A stretch of 24,986 nucleotides of DNA from Solirubrobacterales bacterium (GTDB taxonomy: Bacteria > Actinomycetota > Thermoleophilia > Solirubrobacterales > Solirubrobacteraceae), in assembly GCA_003157595.1 (NCBI GenBank), contig PMKB01000039.1, forward strand, positions 1 through 24,986, written 5' to 3'. The notes below the pieces were generated by a model. The model saw only the letters and a program-made list of their open reading frames with translations. It ran no database searches and was not told the DNA's origin. Shown one piece after another: positions 7,659 to 15,233 of this stretch. The translations under genes and the position numbers were made by a program. Position 1 is the first letter of the stretch, and every line of letters starts with the position of its first letter.

Positions 7659-8345
7659 ATGAACGAGACCACCACCCAGAGCGCCCCCAGGCGCAGCACG
7701 ACGAGCGCTCCGCGCCGCCGCCGCGGACGCCCGGCGAAGCTGTCGCGCGACTCGATCATCCTCGCCGCCCTCGCGCTGCTTGACCGCGAGGGCGCCGACG
7801 CGCTGACGATGCGAGCGCTCGGGCGCGAGCTGGGGGTCGAGGCGATGTCGCTGTACCGCCACGTCGCCGACCGCGCCGCGCTGCTCGAGGGCCTCGCCGA
7901 CCGACTGACGGCGGAGATCGAGCCGCGCGGGCGCGACGAGGACTGGGCCGACGCCCTGCGCGGGCTGGCCGGCGACGTGCGGGCGGTCGCGCGCCGCCAT
8001 CCAGCGGCCTTCGCGCTGCTCGCCTCGCGCGTGCTGAGCACGCCGAACGTGCTGGCGCCGATCGAGGACGTGCTCGCCGGCCTGCGCCGCGGCGGCTTCA
8101 CGCCGGCGCGGGCGATCTTCGCCTACCGCCTCGTCCTCACCTACGCCCGTGGCTACGCGCTCGCCGAGCTGGCGGGCTTCGCGATCGAGGTCGGCCCGGA
8201 GCAGCCGCTGCCGACGATCCGCTCGCTGAGCCGGCGGCTCGCGAGCGAGCCGGCCGAGGCGAACTTCCGCAACGGACTCGAGACGATCCTCGCCGGCCTG
8301 CGCGCGGAGCGCGAGGCGCTCACCGCAAAGGAGGCAGCACAATGA
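7659..8345 (+). CDS. TetR/AcrR-family transcriptional regulator (TetR_C_1 type)
   Basis: One-component repressor of 228 aa. After a basic, low-complexity N-terminus (RRRRGRPAKLSR) comes the TetR helix-turn-helix, with ALALLDREGADALTMRALGRELGVEAMSLYRHVADRAALLEGLAD matching the consensus through the recognition helix MSLYRHV. The remaining 140 residues are all-helical, resembling the tetracycline-repressor type ligand domain. The stop TGA overlaps the ATG of a 21-codon ORF, which then overlaps the PhzF-family gene, so the three are likely one operon. The ligand is unknown. An in-frame GTG upstream could extend it by about 10 residues. Confidence 0.88.
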   Translation: MNETTTQSAPRRSTTSAPRRRRGRPAKLSRDSIILAALALLDREGADALTMRALGRELGVEAMSLYRHVADRAALLEGLADRLTAEIEPRGRDEDWADALRGLAGDVRAVARRHPAAFALLASRVLSTPNVLAPIEDVLAGLRRGGFTPARAIFAYRLVLTYARGYALAELAGFAIEVGPEQPLPTIRSLSRRLASEPAEANFRNGLETILAGLRAEREALTAKEAAQ

Positions 8346-8407
8346 CACCGCGGCGATCTCGCCATCCTCCGGCGCTCGCCGGCCCCACGCGCGGAGTACC
8401 GGGATGA
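8342..8407 (+). CDS. 21-codon mini-ORF coupling TetR and PhzF genes
   Basis: Short ORF encoding MTPRRSRHPPALAGPTRGVPG. Its ATG overlaps the TetR stop (ATGA) and its own TGA overlaps the PhzF ATG (ATGA). It is preceded by AAAGGAGG with a 7-nt gap, the closest match to an ideal Shine-Dalgarno that I found in this window. The PhzF gene also has its own GGAG at 8393-8396. Translation is therefore likely. The peptide is basic and Pro-rich with no recognised domain; it could be a coupling or leader peptide. The ribosome site could instead be a chance product of the TetR C-terminal codons. Confidence 0.5.
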   Translation: MTPRRSRHPPALAGPTRGVPG

Positions 8408-9249
8408 CTTCCCGTCCCCACCCGTATGTGATCGCCGACGTCTTCACCGACACGCCGCTCCAGGGCAACGGCCTCGCCGTCTTCACCGACGGGACCGCCT
8501 TCGACGAGCGCATGATGGCGCGGCTCGCGCGCGAGCTGAACCTGTCGGAGACCGTTTTCGTCCTGCCCGCGCGCCAGGGCGGCGACGCCTGGATCCGGAT
8601 CTTCACGCCCGGGATCGAGCTGCCGTTCGCCGGCCACCCCGTGCTCGGGTCGGCGTTCGTGCTCGCCGGTGAGCGCGAGACGGTCCGCCTCGAGACCGCC
8701 CGCGGCATCGTGGCTGTCGCATTGCGGCGCGACCCTCACGGCGCCGCCGTGTTCGGCCGCATGCAGCAGCCGATCCCCACGCTCGAGCCATTCGAACCGC
8801 AGGCGCAGCTGCTGCACGCGCTCGGCGTCACCCGCTCCGAGCTGCCGATCGAGGCCTACGTCAACGGCCCGCACAACGTCTACGTGATGCTCGCGGACGA
8901 GGCCGCGGTGGCTGCACTCGCACCCGACCACCAGGCGCTCGCCGCGCTCGGCCCCTTCAACGTCAGCTGCTTCGCCGGCGCCGGCCGCCAGTTCAAGACG
9001 CGGATGTTCGCGCCCGCGATCGGCATCAACGAGGATCCGGCGAGCGGCTCGGCCGCGGGCCCGCTCGCGCTGCACCTCGCCCGCCATGGTCTCGTCGCGT
9101 TCGGCGAGGAGATCGAGATCGCCCAGGGAGCCGAGATCGGGCGCCCGTCGAAGCTGCACGCGCGCGTGAGCGGCTCGCGCGCGCGGATCGAGCGGATCGA
9201 GGTCGGCGGCGCCGCGGTGATCGTCGCGCGCGGCGAGTTCAGCCTGTAG
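8404..9249 (+). CDS. PhzF-family isomerase/epimerase-like protein
   Basis: Member of the PhzF / diaminopimelate-epimerase-fold family, 281 aa. Family marks: DVFTDTPLQGNGLAVF near the N-terminus, NLSETVFV carrying the conserved Glu (E49) used as acid/base in PhzF, PFAGHPVLGSAF at 74-85, NVSCFAGAG and the second-domain signature EDPASGSAAGPLALHL. No phenazine genes are present, so the substrate is unknown; most such genes act outside phenazine synthesis. GGAG sits 7 nt before the ATG. Placement after a TetR gene suggests that regulator controls it. Convergent with the YhaM-like gene. Confidence 0.88.
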   Translation: MTSRPHPYVIADVFTDTPLQGNGLAVFTDGTAFDERMMARLARELNLSETVFVLPARQGGDAWIRIFTPGIELPFAGHPVLGSAFVLAGERETVRLETARGIVAVALRRDPHGAAVFGRMQQPIPTLEPFEPQAQLLHALGVTRSELPIEAYVNGPHNVYVMLADEAAVAALAPDHQALAALGPFNVSCFAGAGRQFKTRMFAPAIGINEDPASGSAAGPLALHLARHGLVAFGEEIEIAQGAEIGRPSKLHARVSGSRARIERIEVGGAAVIVARGEFSL

Positions 9250-9267
9250 CGCAAGCCGTCTGGACCG

Positions 9268-10179
9268 CTAGCGCGAGCCGCGCGCGTCGAGCCCGTGCTC
9301 GAGCGCGCCCTTGACGGCGCCATCGAGCGCGTTCAGCCGGCACAGCGCGAGCGCCTCGACGCTCCCGAACCGCCCGCCGGGCGCGGCGTCGGCGCCGTGG
9401 TGGCACAGCACGCAGTGCTCGAGCGCGAGCAGTCGCGTCTCGTCGAGCCGCCCGCCGGCGCGCTCGCGCAGCAGCCGCAGCCCGATTTGGACGTGGCCGA
9501 GCAGCCGCCCCTCGTCGCTTGACGCGATCGTCGCCCCGTAGGTGAACTCGCGCGTCTTGCCGATGTCGTGCACGATCGCGGCGCACATCAGCAGGTCGCT
9601 GTTCAGGCGCGGGTGCCCGAGCGCCAGCTCCTGCGCCAGCGTCGCGACGGCGACGGTGTGCTCGAGCAGGCCGCCCAGGTAGGCATGGTGGCCCGCGCGC
9701 GTGCAGGCCGCCAGGCGGAACTGCGCGCGAAACGCCGCGTCGGCGAGCAGCTCGTCCAGCAGCGCCCGGTAGCCGAGGTCCGCGACCTCGCGCGCAAGAT
9801 GCTCGAGAAAGCCGTCCAGCTCATCGAGATCGCGGTAGGCGACCGGCAGAAACGCGGTCGGGTCGATCTCGCCCTCGCCGGCGCGCTCGATCCGCGAAAG
9901 CTCGATCTGCGTCTGCTCGCGGAAGCGCACGACCCGGCCCGAGACCCGCACGAGCTCGCCGGCCTCGAAGCGACCGCCCTGCAGGTCGGCGTCGCGGAAC
10001 AGGCGGGCCGGCAGCTTGCCGGTGGCGTCGCGCAGCTCGAGCGCCAGGTAGGGGGCGCCGGTGCGGGCCGCCAGGCGCTCCTTGCGCGTGCAGGCAAACA
10101 CGCCGTCGAGCGCGTCGCCGGGGCGCAGCGTGGCGAGCGTTGCGGCGGTGGGCACTGCGGCGAGGGTGGCGGGCACCAT
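9268..10179 (-). CDS. YhaM-like 3'-5' exoribonuclease (OB fold + HD domain)
   Basis: Nuclease of 303 aa predicted to trim RNA (and possibly DNA) from the 3' end. Residues 20-97 form an OB-fold (LRPGDALDGVFACTRKE, LARLFRDADLQ-like strands, ELVRVSGRVVRF). The HD domain carries H174 (GGLLEHTVAV), H204-D205 (AIVHDIGKTREF), H229 (LGHVQIG) and HH at 260-261 (CVLCHHG), the expected metal ligands. Length and domain order match YhaM/CbfI of Firmicutes. The start MVPATL is chosen because it clears the divergent PAC2 promoter; an upstream extension would run into that gene. Confidence 0.85.
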   Translation of the reverse strand: MVPATLAAVPTAATLATLRPGDALDGVFACTRKERLAARTGAPYLALELRDATGKLPARLFRDADLQGGRFEAGELVRVSGRVVRFREQTQIELSRIERAGEGEIDPTAFLPVAYRDLDELDGFLEHLAREVADLGYRALLDELLADAAFRAQFRLAACTRAGHHAYLGGLLEHTVAVATLAQELALGHPRLNSDLLMCAAIVHDIGKTREFTYGATIASSDEGRLLGHVQIGLRLLRERAGGRLDETRLLALEHCVLCHHGADAAPGGRFGSVEALALCRLNALDGAVKGALEHGLDARGSR

Positions 10180-10187
10180 CGCCCCAT

Positions 10188-10197
10188 CATGTACGGT
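10188..10197. promoter_or_regulatory. Divergent -10 boxes, yhaM-like / PAC2
   Basis: Plus strand: TACGGT at 10192-10197, then 7 nt to the PAC2 ATG. Minus strand: TACATG at 10193-10188, then 8 nt to the YhaM-like ATG; this box lacks the final T, so it is weaker. The two share a TA step. No Shine-Dalgarno is seen for PAC2. Confidence 0.4.
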
Positions 10198-10204
10198 GAA
10201 GCGG

Positions 10205-11080
10205 ATGCAGCCGTTGATTTGGGAGCATCGTCCCGACAACCTGAGGGCTCCGGCCCTGGTCTGCGCCTTCACCGGCTGGAACGACGCCGGCGACGCCGCC
10301 TCCTCGGCGCTGTCGTTTCTCGGCAGCTCGCTCGGCGCCACGCGCTTTGCCCAGATCGACCCGGAGGAGTTCTACGACTTCCAGACGGTGCGCCCGAAGG
10401 TCTCGCTGATCGACGGTGAGACGCGCGAGATCGTCTGGCCGTCGGTCGAGGTCTTCGCCGCCCGCGTGCCCCGCGCGCCGCGCGATTTGGTGCTGCTCGG
10501 CGGGCCTGAGCCGTCGATGCGCTGGCGCAGCTTCACGACGCTGATCACCGACCTCGTGGAGGCGCTCGGCGTGCAGCTGGTCGTCTCGCTCGGCGCGCTG
10601 CTGGCCGACGTCCCGCACAGCCTGCCGGTCCAGATCAGCGGCTCGGCGTCCGACCAGGCCCTGACCGAGCGCCTCGGCCTGCACGGGACCGGCTACGAGG
10701 GGCCGACCGGGATCGTCGGCGTGCTGCATGCCAGCTGCGCTGCGCGCGGCATCCCGTCGGCAAGCCTGTGGGCGAGCGTCCCCCACTACGTCGCCGCCGC
10801 TCCGAACCCGAAGGCCGCGCTGGCGCTGGTGCGCAAGCTCGAGGGGCTGGTCGGCGTCGCGGTGGACGGCAGCGAGCTGGAGGTGGCGGCCGCGGACTAC
10901 GAGCGCCAGGTGGGACTCGCGGTCCAGAGCGACCCCGACGTGCAGGCCTTCGTCGAACGCCTCGAGCAGCTCGCCCAGGACGAGCGCGCGGACGAGCCCG
11001 AGGAGATCCCCTCGGGCGACCGTCTCGCGCGCGAGTTTCAGCGCTTCCTGCGCCAGCGCGGCAGCGACGACGATTCGTAG
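10205..11080 (+). CDS. PAC2-family protein (proteasome-assembly-chaperone-like)
   Basis: Protein of 291 aa with the PAC2 signature: PALVCAFTGWNDAGDAASSAL near the N-terminus, FYDFQTVRPKV, LVLLGGPEPSMRWRSF, VSLGALLADVPH and GPTGIVGVLHASC, then SLWASVPHYVAAAPNPKAALALV. Actinobacterial PAC2 proteins belong to the family of eukaryotic proteasome assembly chaperones; their bacterial role is unsettled. The C-terminal 60 residues are acidic and helical. No proteasome gene lies in the window. The start is leaderless-type, 7 nt after TACGGT. Confidence 0.88.
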   Translation: MQPLIWEHRPDNLRAPALVCAFTGWNDAGDAASSALSFLGSSLGATRFAQIDPEEFYDFQTVRPKVSLIDGETREIVWPSVEVFAARVPRAPRDLVLLGGPEPSMRWRSFTTLITDLVEALGVQLVVSLGALLADVPHSLPVQISGSASDQALTERLGLHGTGYEGPTGIVGVLHASCAARGIPSASLWASVPHYVAAAPNPKAALALVRKLEGLVGVAVDGSELEVAAADYERQVGLAVQSDPDVQAFVERLEQLAQDERADEPEEIPSGDRLAREFQRFLRQRGSDDDS

Positions 11081-11082
11081 TT

Positions 11083-11154
11083 CCGATCGGCGCATGCGCC
11101 GATCGGCGGGACGGCGCATGCGCCGTCCCGCGGTCTGGTGCATGCACCAGACCG
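11083..11154. repeat. Array of three abutting perfect palindromes, 24-bp centre spacing
   Basis: Perfect palindromes at 11083-11106 (24 bp), 11106-11131 (26 bp) and 11131-11154 (24 bp). Centres lie at 11094.5, 11118.5 and 11142.5, exactly 24 bp apart. All share the core GGYGCATGCRCC but have different outer arms, each still fully complementary (CCGATC/GATCGG, CGGGAC/GTCCCG, CGGTCT/AGACCG). They fill the gap between convergent PAC2 and the helicase gene, beginning 3 nt after the PAC2 stop. They could act as stacked terminators, protein sites or cruciforms. There is no U-tract, so a standard intrinsic terminator is not shown. Confidence 0.9.
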
Positions 11155-11194
11155 AACAGCTCCACCCCTTGAGCTTCGGCACCGAGCGGGCGCG

Positions 11195-14100
11195 TCACTT
11201 CTCGGCGGCCGGGCAGGCGATCCGGTACTCGCACATCGAGCAGACCGCGTAGGAGGGGGTGGGCTCGAACGACTGCGCCATGATGGCGCCCGCGACCTCC
11301 TCGACCGTCTCCTCGATCCAGCGTGGCGCGCCATCCTCGACGCCCAGGCGCACGCGCTCGTCGTCGAGCACGTAGTAGTAGGTGCGCTCGGTCGCCTCGA
11401 TCTGCCAGGCCTCGCGCGCCGCGACCGCGTAGAGCGCCAGCTGAACATCGTCTCGCAACTGCTCGGCGCGCCGGGGCACGCCGGTCTTGTAGTCGATCAG
11501 CTCGTAGCCGCCGCCGGCGAGCGCGTCGATGCGGTCGACGCGGCCGCGGATGTGGTTGCGCCCGAGCGGGAAGTTGAACGAGCGCTCGAACCAGCGCGGC
11601 TCGCCGCCCGGCTCGCCCAGGCGCTCGTGGTAGCGGGTCAGCGCGACGCGCGCCTTCTCGCGCAGCTGGCGCTCCTCGTCGGAGTCGGCGAAGCCGCCGC
11701 GGCGCCAGGCCACATCCAGTAGGCGCATCATCTCCTCGCCCGAGCCGCCGGCGGTGCCGTGGAAGCGCTCGAGCACCTGGTGCACGAGGATGCCGAAGCG
11801 CTGGTTGAGCGTCGGCTCGCGCGGGATCCGCAGCACGCGCGCGAACTTGTAGCGCAGCGGGCAGGTCAGGTAGGACTCGACGTCGGAGGCCGACAGCACC
11901 AGGCCGTCGCCGCGGCGCGGCAGGAAGGCCTCGAGCGTGGGCTCCTCGCGGGCTGCCATCGCCGCCGCCCGCGCGCGAGTGTCGGTCGCGGTGCCGAGCA
12001 GCAGCTCGTCCAGCGGCGAGCTGGAGAGGACCTCGCGCTGCAGCGGCGTGAGCGCCGCCCCCAGGCGCGCGTTGATGTCCGTCAGCGAGTCCGAGACCGG
12101 CTCGTTGTCGCGCCGCTGCAGAAGCGACGCCAGCTTGACCAGCTCGACGAACCGAACCACGCCGTGGGCGACGTCGAGCTCGGTGTCCAGACGCAGCTCG
12201 CCCAGGCGCGTGCCAAGGCGCGCAACCGTCGCGAGCAGCTCGTCGCGGCGCTCGCTGAAGATCGAGTGCAGCGCCTCGGCGGGGCCGAACAGCTCCTCGT
12301 CGCGCGACTCCCACTCGCCGCCGAGCGCGGCGCGCGCCTGTTCGGCAAGCGGCGAGGGCGAGCGGTCGGCGCGGCGCTGGGAGCTTGCCGCGTAGGCCAG
12401 CACGAGCGTGGAGCGGGCGCGCGTCATCGCCACGTAGAGCAGCCGCCGCGCGCGCTCCTCTGCACTCGCCGTCTGGAGGTCCTCCGGGGCGAGCGCGTCG
12501 GGGATTGCGTCGCCGGGGGCGAAGCGGCCGCCCAGCGCGCCGCCGCCGGCCCGCGTCGCGTGCAGCCCGAGCACGAAGACGTGGTCGAAGCTCTCGCCGG
12601 CCGCCGACTCGATCGACATCACCGCGACCGCCCGCGCGCGCCCGGCCGGTGCGGCCTCCTGCTCGCCCAGCCCGGCGTCGGCCAGCACGCCGAGGTAGCG
12701 GGCGAACTCGCGCGCGCTCGCGCCGGGCACGCGGCGCTCGTAGGCGCCGGCGAGGTCGCCGAGCCTGGCCAGGTTGAGCAGCCGCTCGACAACGTCGGCC
12801 TGGGCTGTGAAGAGCTGCTGGCGGCGCAGGCCGAGGCGGTCGATCAGACGGTGCACGAAGAGGTCGGCGCGCGTGTTCTCGAGCGCTCCGGCGGCGGCGC
12901 GCTGGACCGCAAGGAAGTGGCCGATCCGCTCGCGCGCCTCGGGCGCCAGCTGGGGTGATTCGGTCGCCGCGACCGCCGCTGCGACCATGTCGATGCCGCG
13001 GCGGCGCGCGATCTGCACGCAGCGCGCTATGTCGGCGGCCGGCAGCTCGATCGGCGGGCGCGCCAGGGCCCTGACGGCCGCGGGAGCGTCGCGCGGGTCG
13101 ATCAACAGGCGCAGCCAGGCCAACACGTCACGAACCTCGGCGCGGTCGAAGAAGGCGTCGGCGCCGACGATCCGACAGGCCACGGCACGCTCGGCGAGCG
13201 CCACCGCGACGGCCTGCCCCTCCTGCGCGACCGAGCGCACCAGCACCGCACAGCGCTCCGGCGCCACGCCTTCGCGGGTGGTCAGCCGATCGAGCTCTGC
13301 GGCGACGCGCTGCGCTTGCGCCCGCTCGTTCGCCGCCCGCCAGAAGTGCACTTCGCCGCCGACGCCGCCGCGCAGGTCCTTGCCGATTCGCGGCTCGACG
13401 CCCGCCACGACCGCGTGCGCCGCGTCGAGCACGCGCTGGGGACAGCGGAAGCTCTGCGACAGCGACACGACCGACGCGCCGTGGCGGCGCTCCCCGAAGC
13501 GCAGCAGGTTGGCGGCGCCGGCGCTGCGCCCGCGCCCGACCGCCTGGTCGTCGTCACCGGCCGCGCTGAGCGCGCTGCCGCCCAGCTCGAGGGCGCCGAC
13601 CAGCTCGCGCTCCCCGTAGGAGAGCTCCTGCCAGTCGTCGACCAGCAGCGCCGGGTAGCGGCCGGCGATCCGCTCGCGCAGCTCGCGCTCGCCCCGCAGC
13701 AGGGCGACGCAGGCGGCCAGCACGCCGCCGTCGTCAAACACGCCGAGCTGCTCGAGCATCCGGTCGTGCGCCGCCATCACGGCGGCGAACTCGCGTCCGC
13801 GCGCTCCCGCATCCCCCTCGATCGTGGCCGCCCAGGCGCCGTAGCGCTCGGCATCGATCAGCTCCGCCTTGTACTGGTCGATCCGGCGCACGAAGCCGGC
13901 GAACAGCGCCAGCGGGCGTCCGCGAAAGTCGTGGTGGTGCAGCTCGAGCTCGCCGGCGCGATCGAGCAGCATGGCGAGGCGGTCGCCGGGGCCGAGCACC
14001 TCGACGAACGGGTCGATGCCGGCGTGGCGCGCCTGCGAGGAGAGCAGCGAGACGCAGAACTCCGCCACCGAGTAGACGGCCAGCTCCTCGTGCGCTCGCG

Positions 14101-14368
14101 CCAGCGCGAGCTCGATCCGCTCGCGCAGGCCCTGGCGGGCGCTCAGCACGAGCGCGGTGTGGGGTTCCAGGCCGCCGTCGGCGAGCCAGACCAGACGGCG
14201 CACGAGGACCTCGGTCTTGCCGGTGCCGGGGCCGCCGATCACCAGCAGCGGCGAGCCGCGATGGGTGACCGCGTCGCGCTGGGCGTCGGTCAGGCCGTCG
14301 AGCGCGGAGCCGCGATACGGGGCCGCGTCGCGCTGGGCGTCGGTCCGGCCGTCGAGCGCACTCGCCAT
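11195..14368 (-). CDS. UvrD/Rep-type helicase fused to Fe-S RecB-like (PD-(D/E)XK) nuclease
   Basis: A 1057-aa protein predicted to unwind and cut DNA ends, like single subunits of AdnAB or AddB. Visible: duplicated Q motif (TDAQRDA at 9-15 and 27-33), Walker A GGPGTGKT at 45-52, motif II as VDDWQE at 243-248, GDDDQAVGRGR at 271-281, SQSFRCPQRVLDAA, motif VI RRLLYVAMTRAR. The nuclease domain follows: SDVESYLTCPLRYKF, GILVHQVLERFH, GRVDRID, ELIDYKTG, QLALYAV, then CSMCEYRIAC. The last three Cys (1043, 1046, 1052) plus the Cys of TCPLRYKF form a likely 4Fe-4S site. Motif V is odd (SIESAAGESFD for H-x-AKGLE). Start ATG at 14368 lies 6 nt after TATCCT; in-frame upstream codons overlap the divergent gene. 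No partner subunit is adjacent. Confidence 0.9.
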   Translation of the reverse strand: MASALDGRTDAQRDAAPYRGSALDGLTDAQRDAVTHRGSPLLVIGGPGTGKTEVLVRRLVWLADGGLEPHTALVLSARQGLRERIELALARAHEELAVYSVAEFCVSLLSSQARHAGIDPFVEVLGPGDRLAMLLDRAGELELHHHDFRGRPLALFAGFVRRIDQYKAELIDAERYGAWAATIEGDAGARGREFAAVMAAHDRMLEQLGVFDDGGVLAACVALLRGERELRERIAGRYPALLVDDWQELSYGERELVGALELGGSALSAAGDDDQAVGRGRSAGAANLLRFGERRHGASVVSLSQSFRCPQRVLDAAHAVVAGVEPRIGKDLRGGVGGEVHFWRAANERAQAQRVAAELDRLTTREGVAPERCAVLVRSVAQEGQAVAVALAERAVACRIVGADAFFDRAEVRDVLAWLRLLIDPRDAPAAVRALARPPIELPAADIARCVQIARRRGIDMVAAAVAATESPQLAPEARERIGHFLAVQRAAAGALENTRADLFVHRLIDRLGLRRQQLFTAQADVVERLLNLARLGDLAGAYERRVPGASAREFARYLGVLADAGLGEQEAAPAGRARAVAVMSIESAAGESFDHVFVLGLHATRAGGGALGGRFAPGDAIPDALAPEDLQTASAEERARRLLYVAMTRARSTLVLAYAASSQRRADRSPSPLAEQARAALGGEWESRDEELFGPAEALHSIFSERRDELLATVARLGTRLGELRLDTELDVAHGVVRFVELVKLASLLQRRDNEPVSDSLTDINARLGAALTPLQREVLSSSPLDELLLGTATDTRARAAAMAAREEPTLEAFLPRRGDGLVLSASDVESYLTCPLRYKFARVLRIPREPTLNQRFGILVHQVLERFHGTAGGSGEEMMRLLDVAWRRGGFADSDEERQLREKARVALTRYHERLGEPGGEPRWFERSFNFPLGRNHIRGRVDRIDALAGGGYELIDYKTGVPRRAEQLRDDVQLALYAVAAREAWQIEATERTYYYVLDDERVRLGVEDGAPRWIEETVEEVAGAIMAQSFEPTPSYAVCSMCEYRIACPAAEK
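14252..14359 (-). repeat. 54-bp tandem duplication in helicase N-terminus (18-aa repeat)
   Basis: Two in-frame 54-bp copies (14306-14359, then 14252-14305), about 89% identical. They encode 18-residue units sharing ALDG-TDAQRDA and RGS, so the helicase carries two Q-motif-like segments before Walker A. The inner copy (LTDAQRDAV) is nearest the family consensus. Confidence 0.9.
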
Positions 14369-14373
14369 GCACC

Positions 14374-14380
14374 TAGGATA
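14374..14380. promoter_or_regulatory. Overlapping divergent -10 boxes (bidirectional leaderless promoter)
   Basis: Plus strand: TAGGAT at 14374-14379, then 8 nt, then the phosphatase ATG at 14388. Minus strand: TATCCT at 14380-14375, then 6 nt, then the helicase ATG at 14368. The start codons are 19 bp apart and the boxes share five base pairs, the mirror image of the 1849-1855 arrangement. Confidence 0.55.
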
Positions 14381-14387
14381 TGGCGGC

Positions 14388-15233
14388 ATGATGGCCACCG
14401 CGCAGGAGCCTGACTGGCTCGCGGTGTGCGAGCGGATCGCGGTTGGGTTGCGCGCGATGCTGGCGGCGCACCCGGGCACCTCCGAGCGCGCCGTCGTCGT
14501 CGGGCGCGGCGAGGGGGGCGACCGCACGCTGGTGATCGACCAGGCCGCCGAGGAGCTGATCTTCGCCGAGCTGGCCGCTGTCCACGCCGCCGGCACCGAC
14601 TTCACCGCGATCTCCGAGGAGCGCGGCGAGGTGGACTTCGGCGGCGGCCCGCTGCGTGTCGTGATCGACCCGATCGACGGCTCGATGAACGCCAAGCGAG
14701 GGCTCTCGCCGCACGCCGTGTCGATCGCCGTCGCCGACGGTGAGACGATGGCCGACGTCTGCTTCGGCTACGTCTGCGACCTGAGTGGCGACGAGGTCTG
14801 GACGGCGTGGCGCGGGGGCGGCGCGTTTCTCGGCGGCGTGGCGCTGGCGGTCGAGGGCGGCGAGCGGCGCACTCGCGCGGGACGCCTCGAGCTGGTCGCG
14901 ATCGAGGCGGCCCACCCCGACCGGATCGCCGCCGCCGTGGAGGCGCTTGAGCCGATCGCCCACCGCGTGCGCGTGTTCGGCTCAATGGCCTTCTCGCTGT
15001 GCCAGGTCGCGGCCGGGCGCGTGGACGGGATGGCGACGCTTGGGCGCTGCCGCTCCGTCGACGTCGCGGCGGCTCAGCTGATCGTGCGCGAGAGCGGCGG
15101 ACTGGTGGCGTTCACGGCCTGCGCGGAGCCGCTCGGAGCGCCGCTCGATCTCGTCTCGCACTCGCCGGTCGTGGCGGCGCGCAGCGCCGCCGGGCTCGCC
15201 GAGCTTGCAACGCTGCCATCATCAGTGTCGTGA
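14388..15233 (+). CDS. Inositol-monophosphatase-family enzyme
   Basis: Mg-dependent, Li-sensitive-type phosphatase fold, 281 aa. Motifs: ISEERGEVDF for the GEE-type metal site, VIDPIDGSMN matching the DPIDGTxN signature, and a C-terminal SVDVAAAQLIVRESGG in place of the usual WDxAAG. The substrate may be an inositol phosphate, fructose-1,6-bisphosphate, histidinol phosphate or an adenosine phosphate; the sequence does not decide. Two adjacent in-frame ATGs (14388, 14391) are possible. The first is 8 nt after TAGGAT, fitting a leaderless start. The stop overlaps the metalloprotease GTG by four bases (GTGA), so the two are probably cotranslated. Confidence 0.85.
   Translation: MMATAQEPDWLAVCERIAVGLRAMLAAHPGTSERAVVVGRGEGGDRTLVIDQAAEELIFAELAAVHAAGTDFTAISEERGEVDFGGGPLRVVIDPIDGSMNAKRGLSPHAVSIAVADGETMADVCFGYVCDLSGDEVWTAWRGGGAFLGGVALAVEGGERRTRAGRLELVAIEAAHPDRIAAAVEALEPIAHRVRVFGSMAFSLCQVAAGRVDGMATLGRCRSVDVAAAQLIVRESGGLVAFTACAEPLGAPLDLVSHSPVVAARSAAGLAELATLPSSVS

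Noticed and set aside
8404..9249. PhzF gene as sign of phenazine synthesis
   Set aside because: No other phz gene is nearby, and the family is broad with many unrelated roles.
11083..11154. CRISPR-like array at the palindromes
   Set aside because: Units abut without spacers and arms differ; no cas genes are near.
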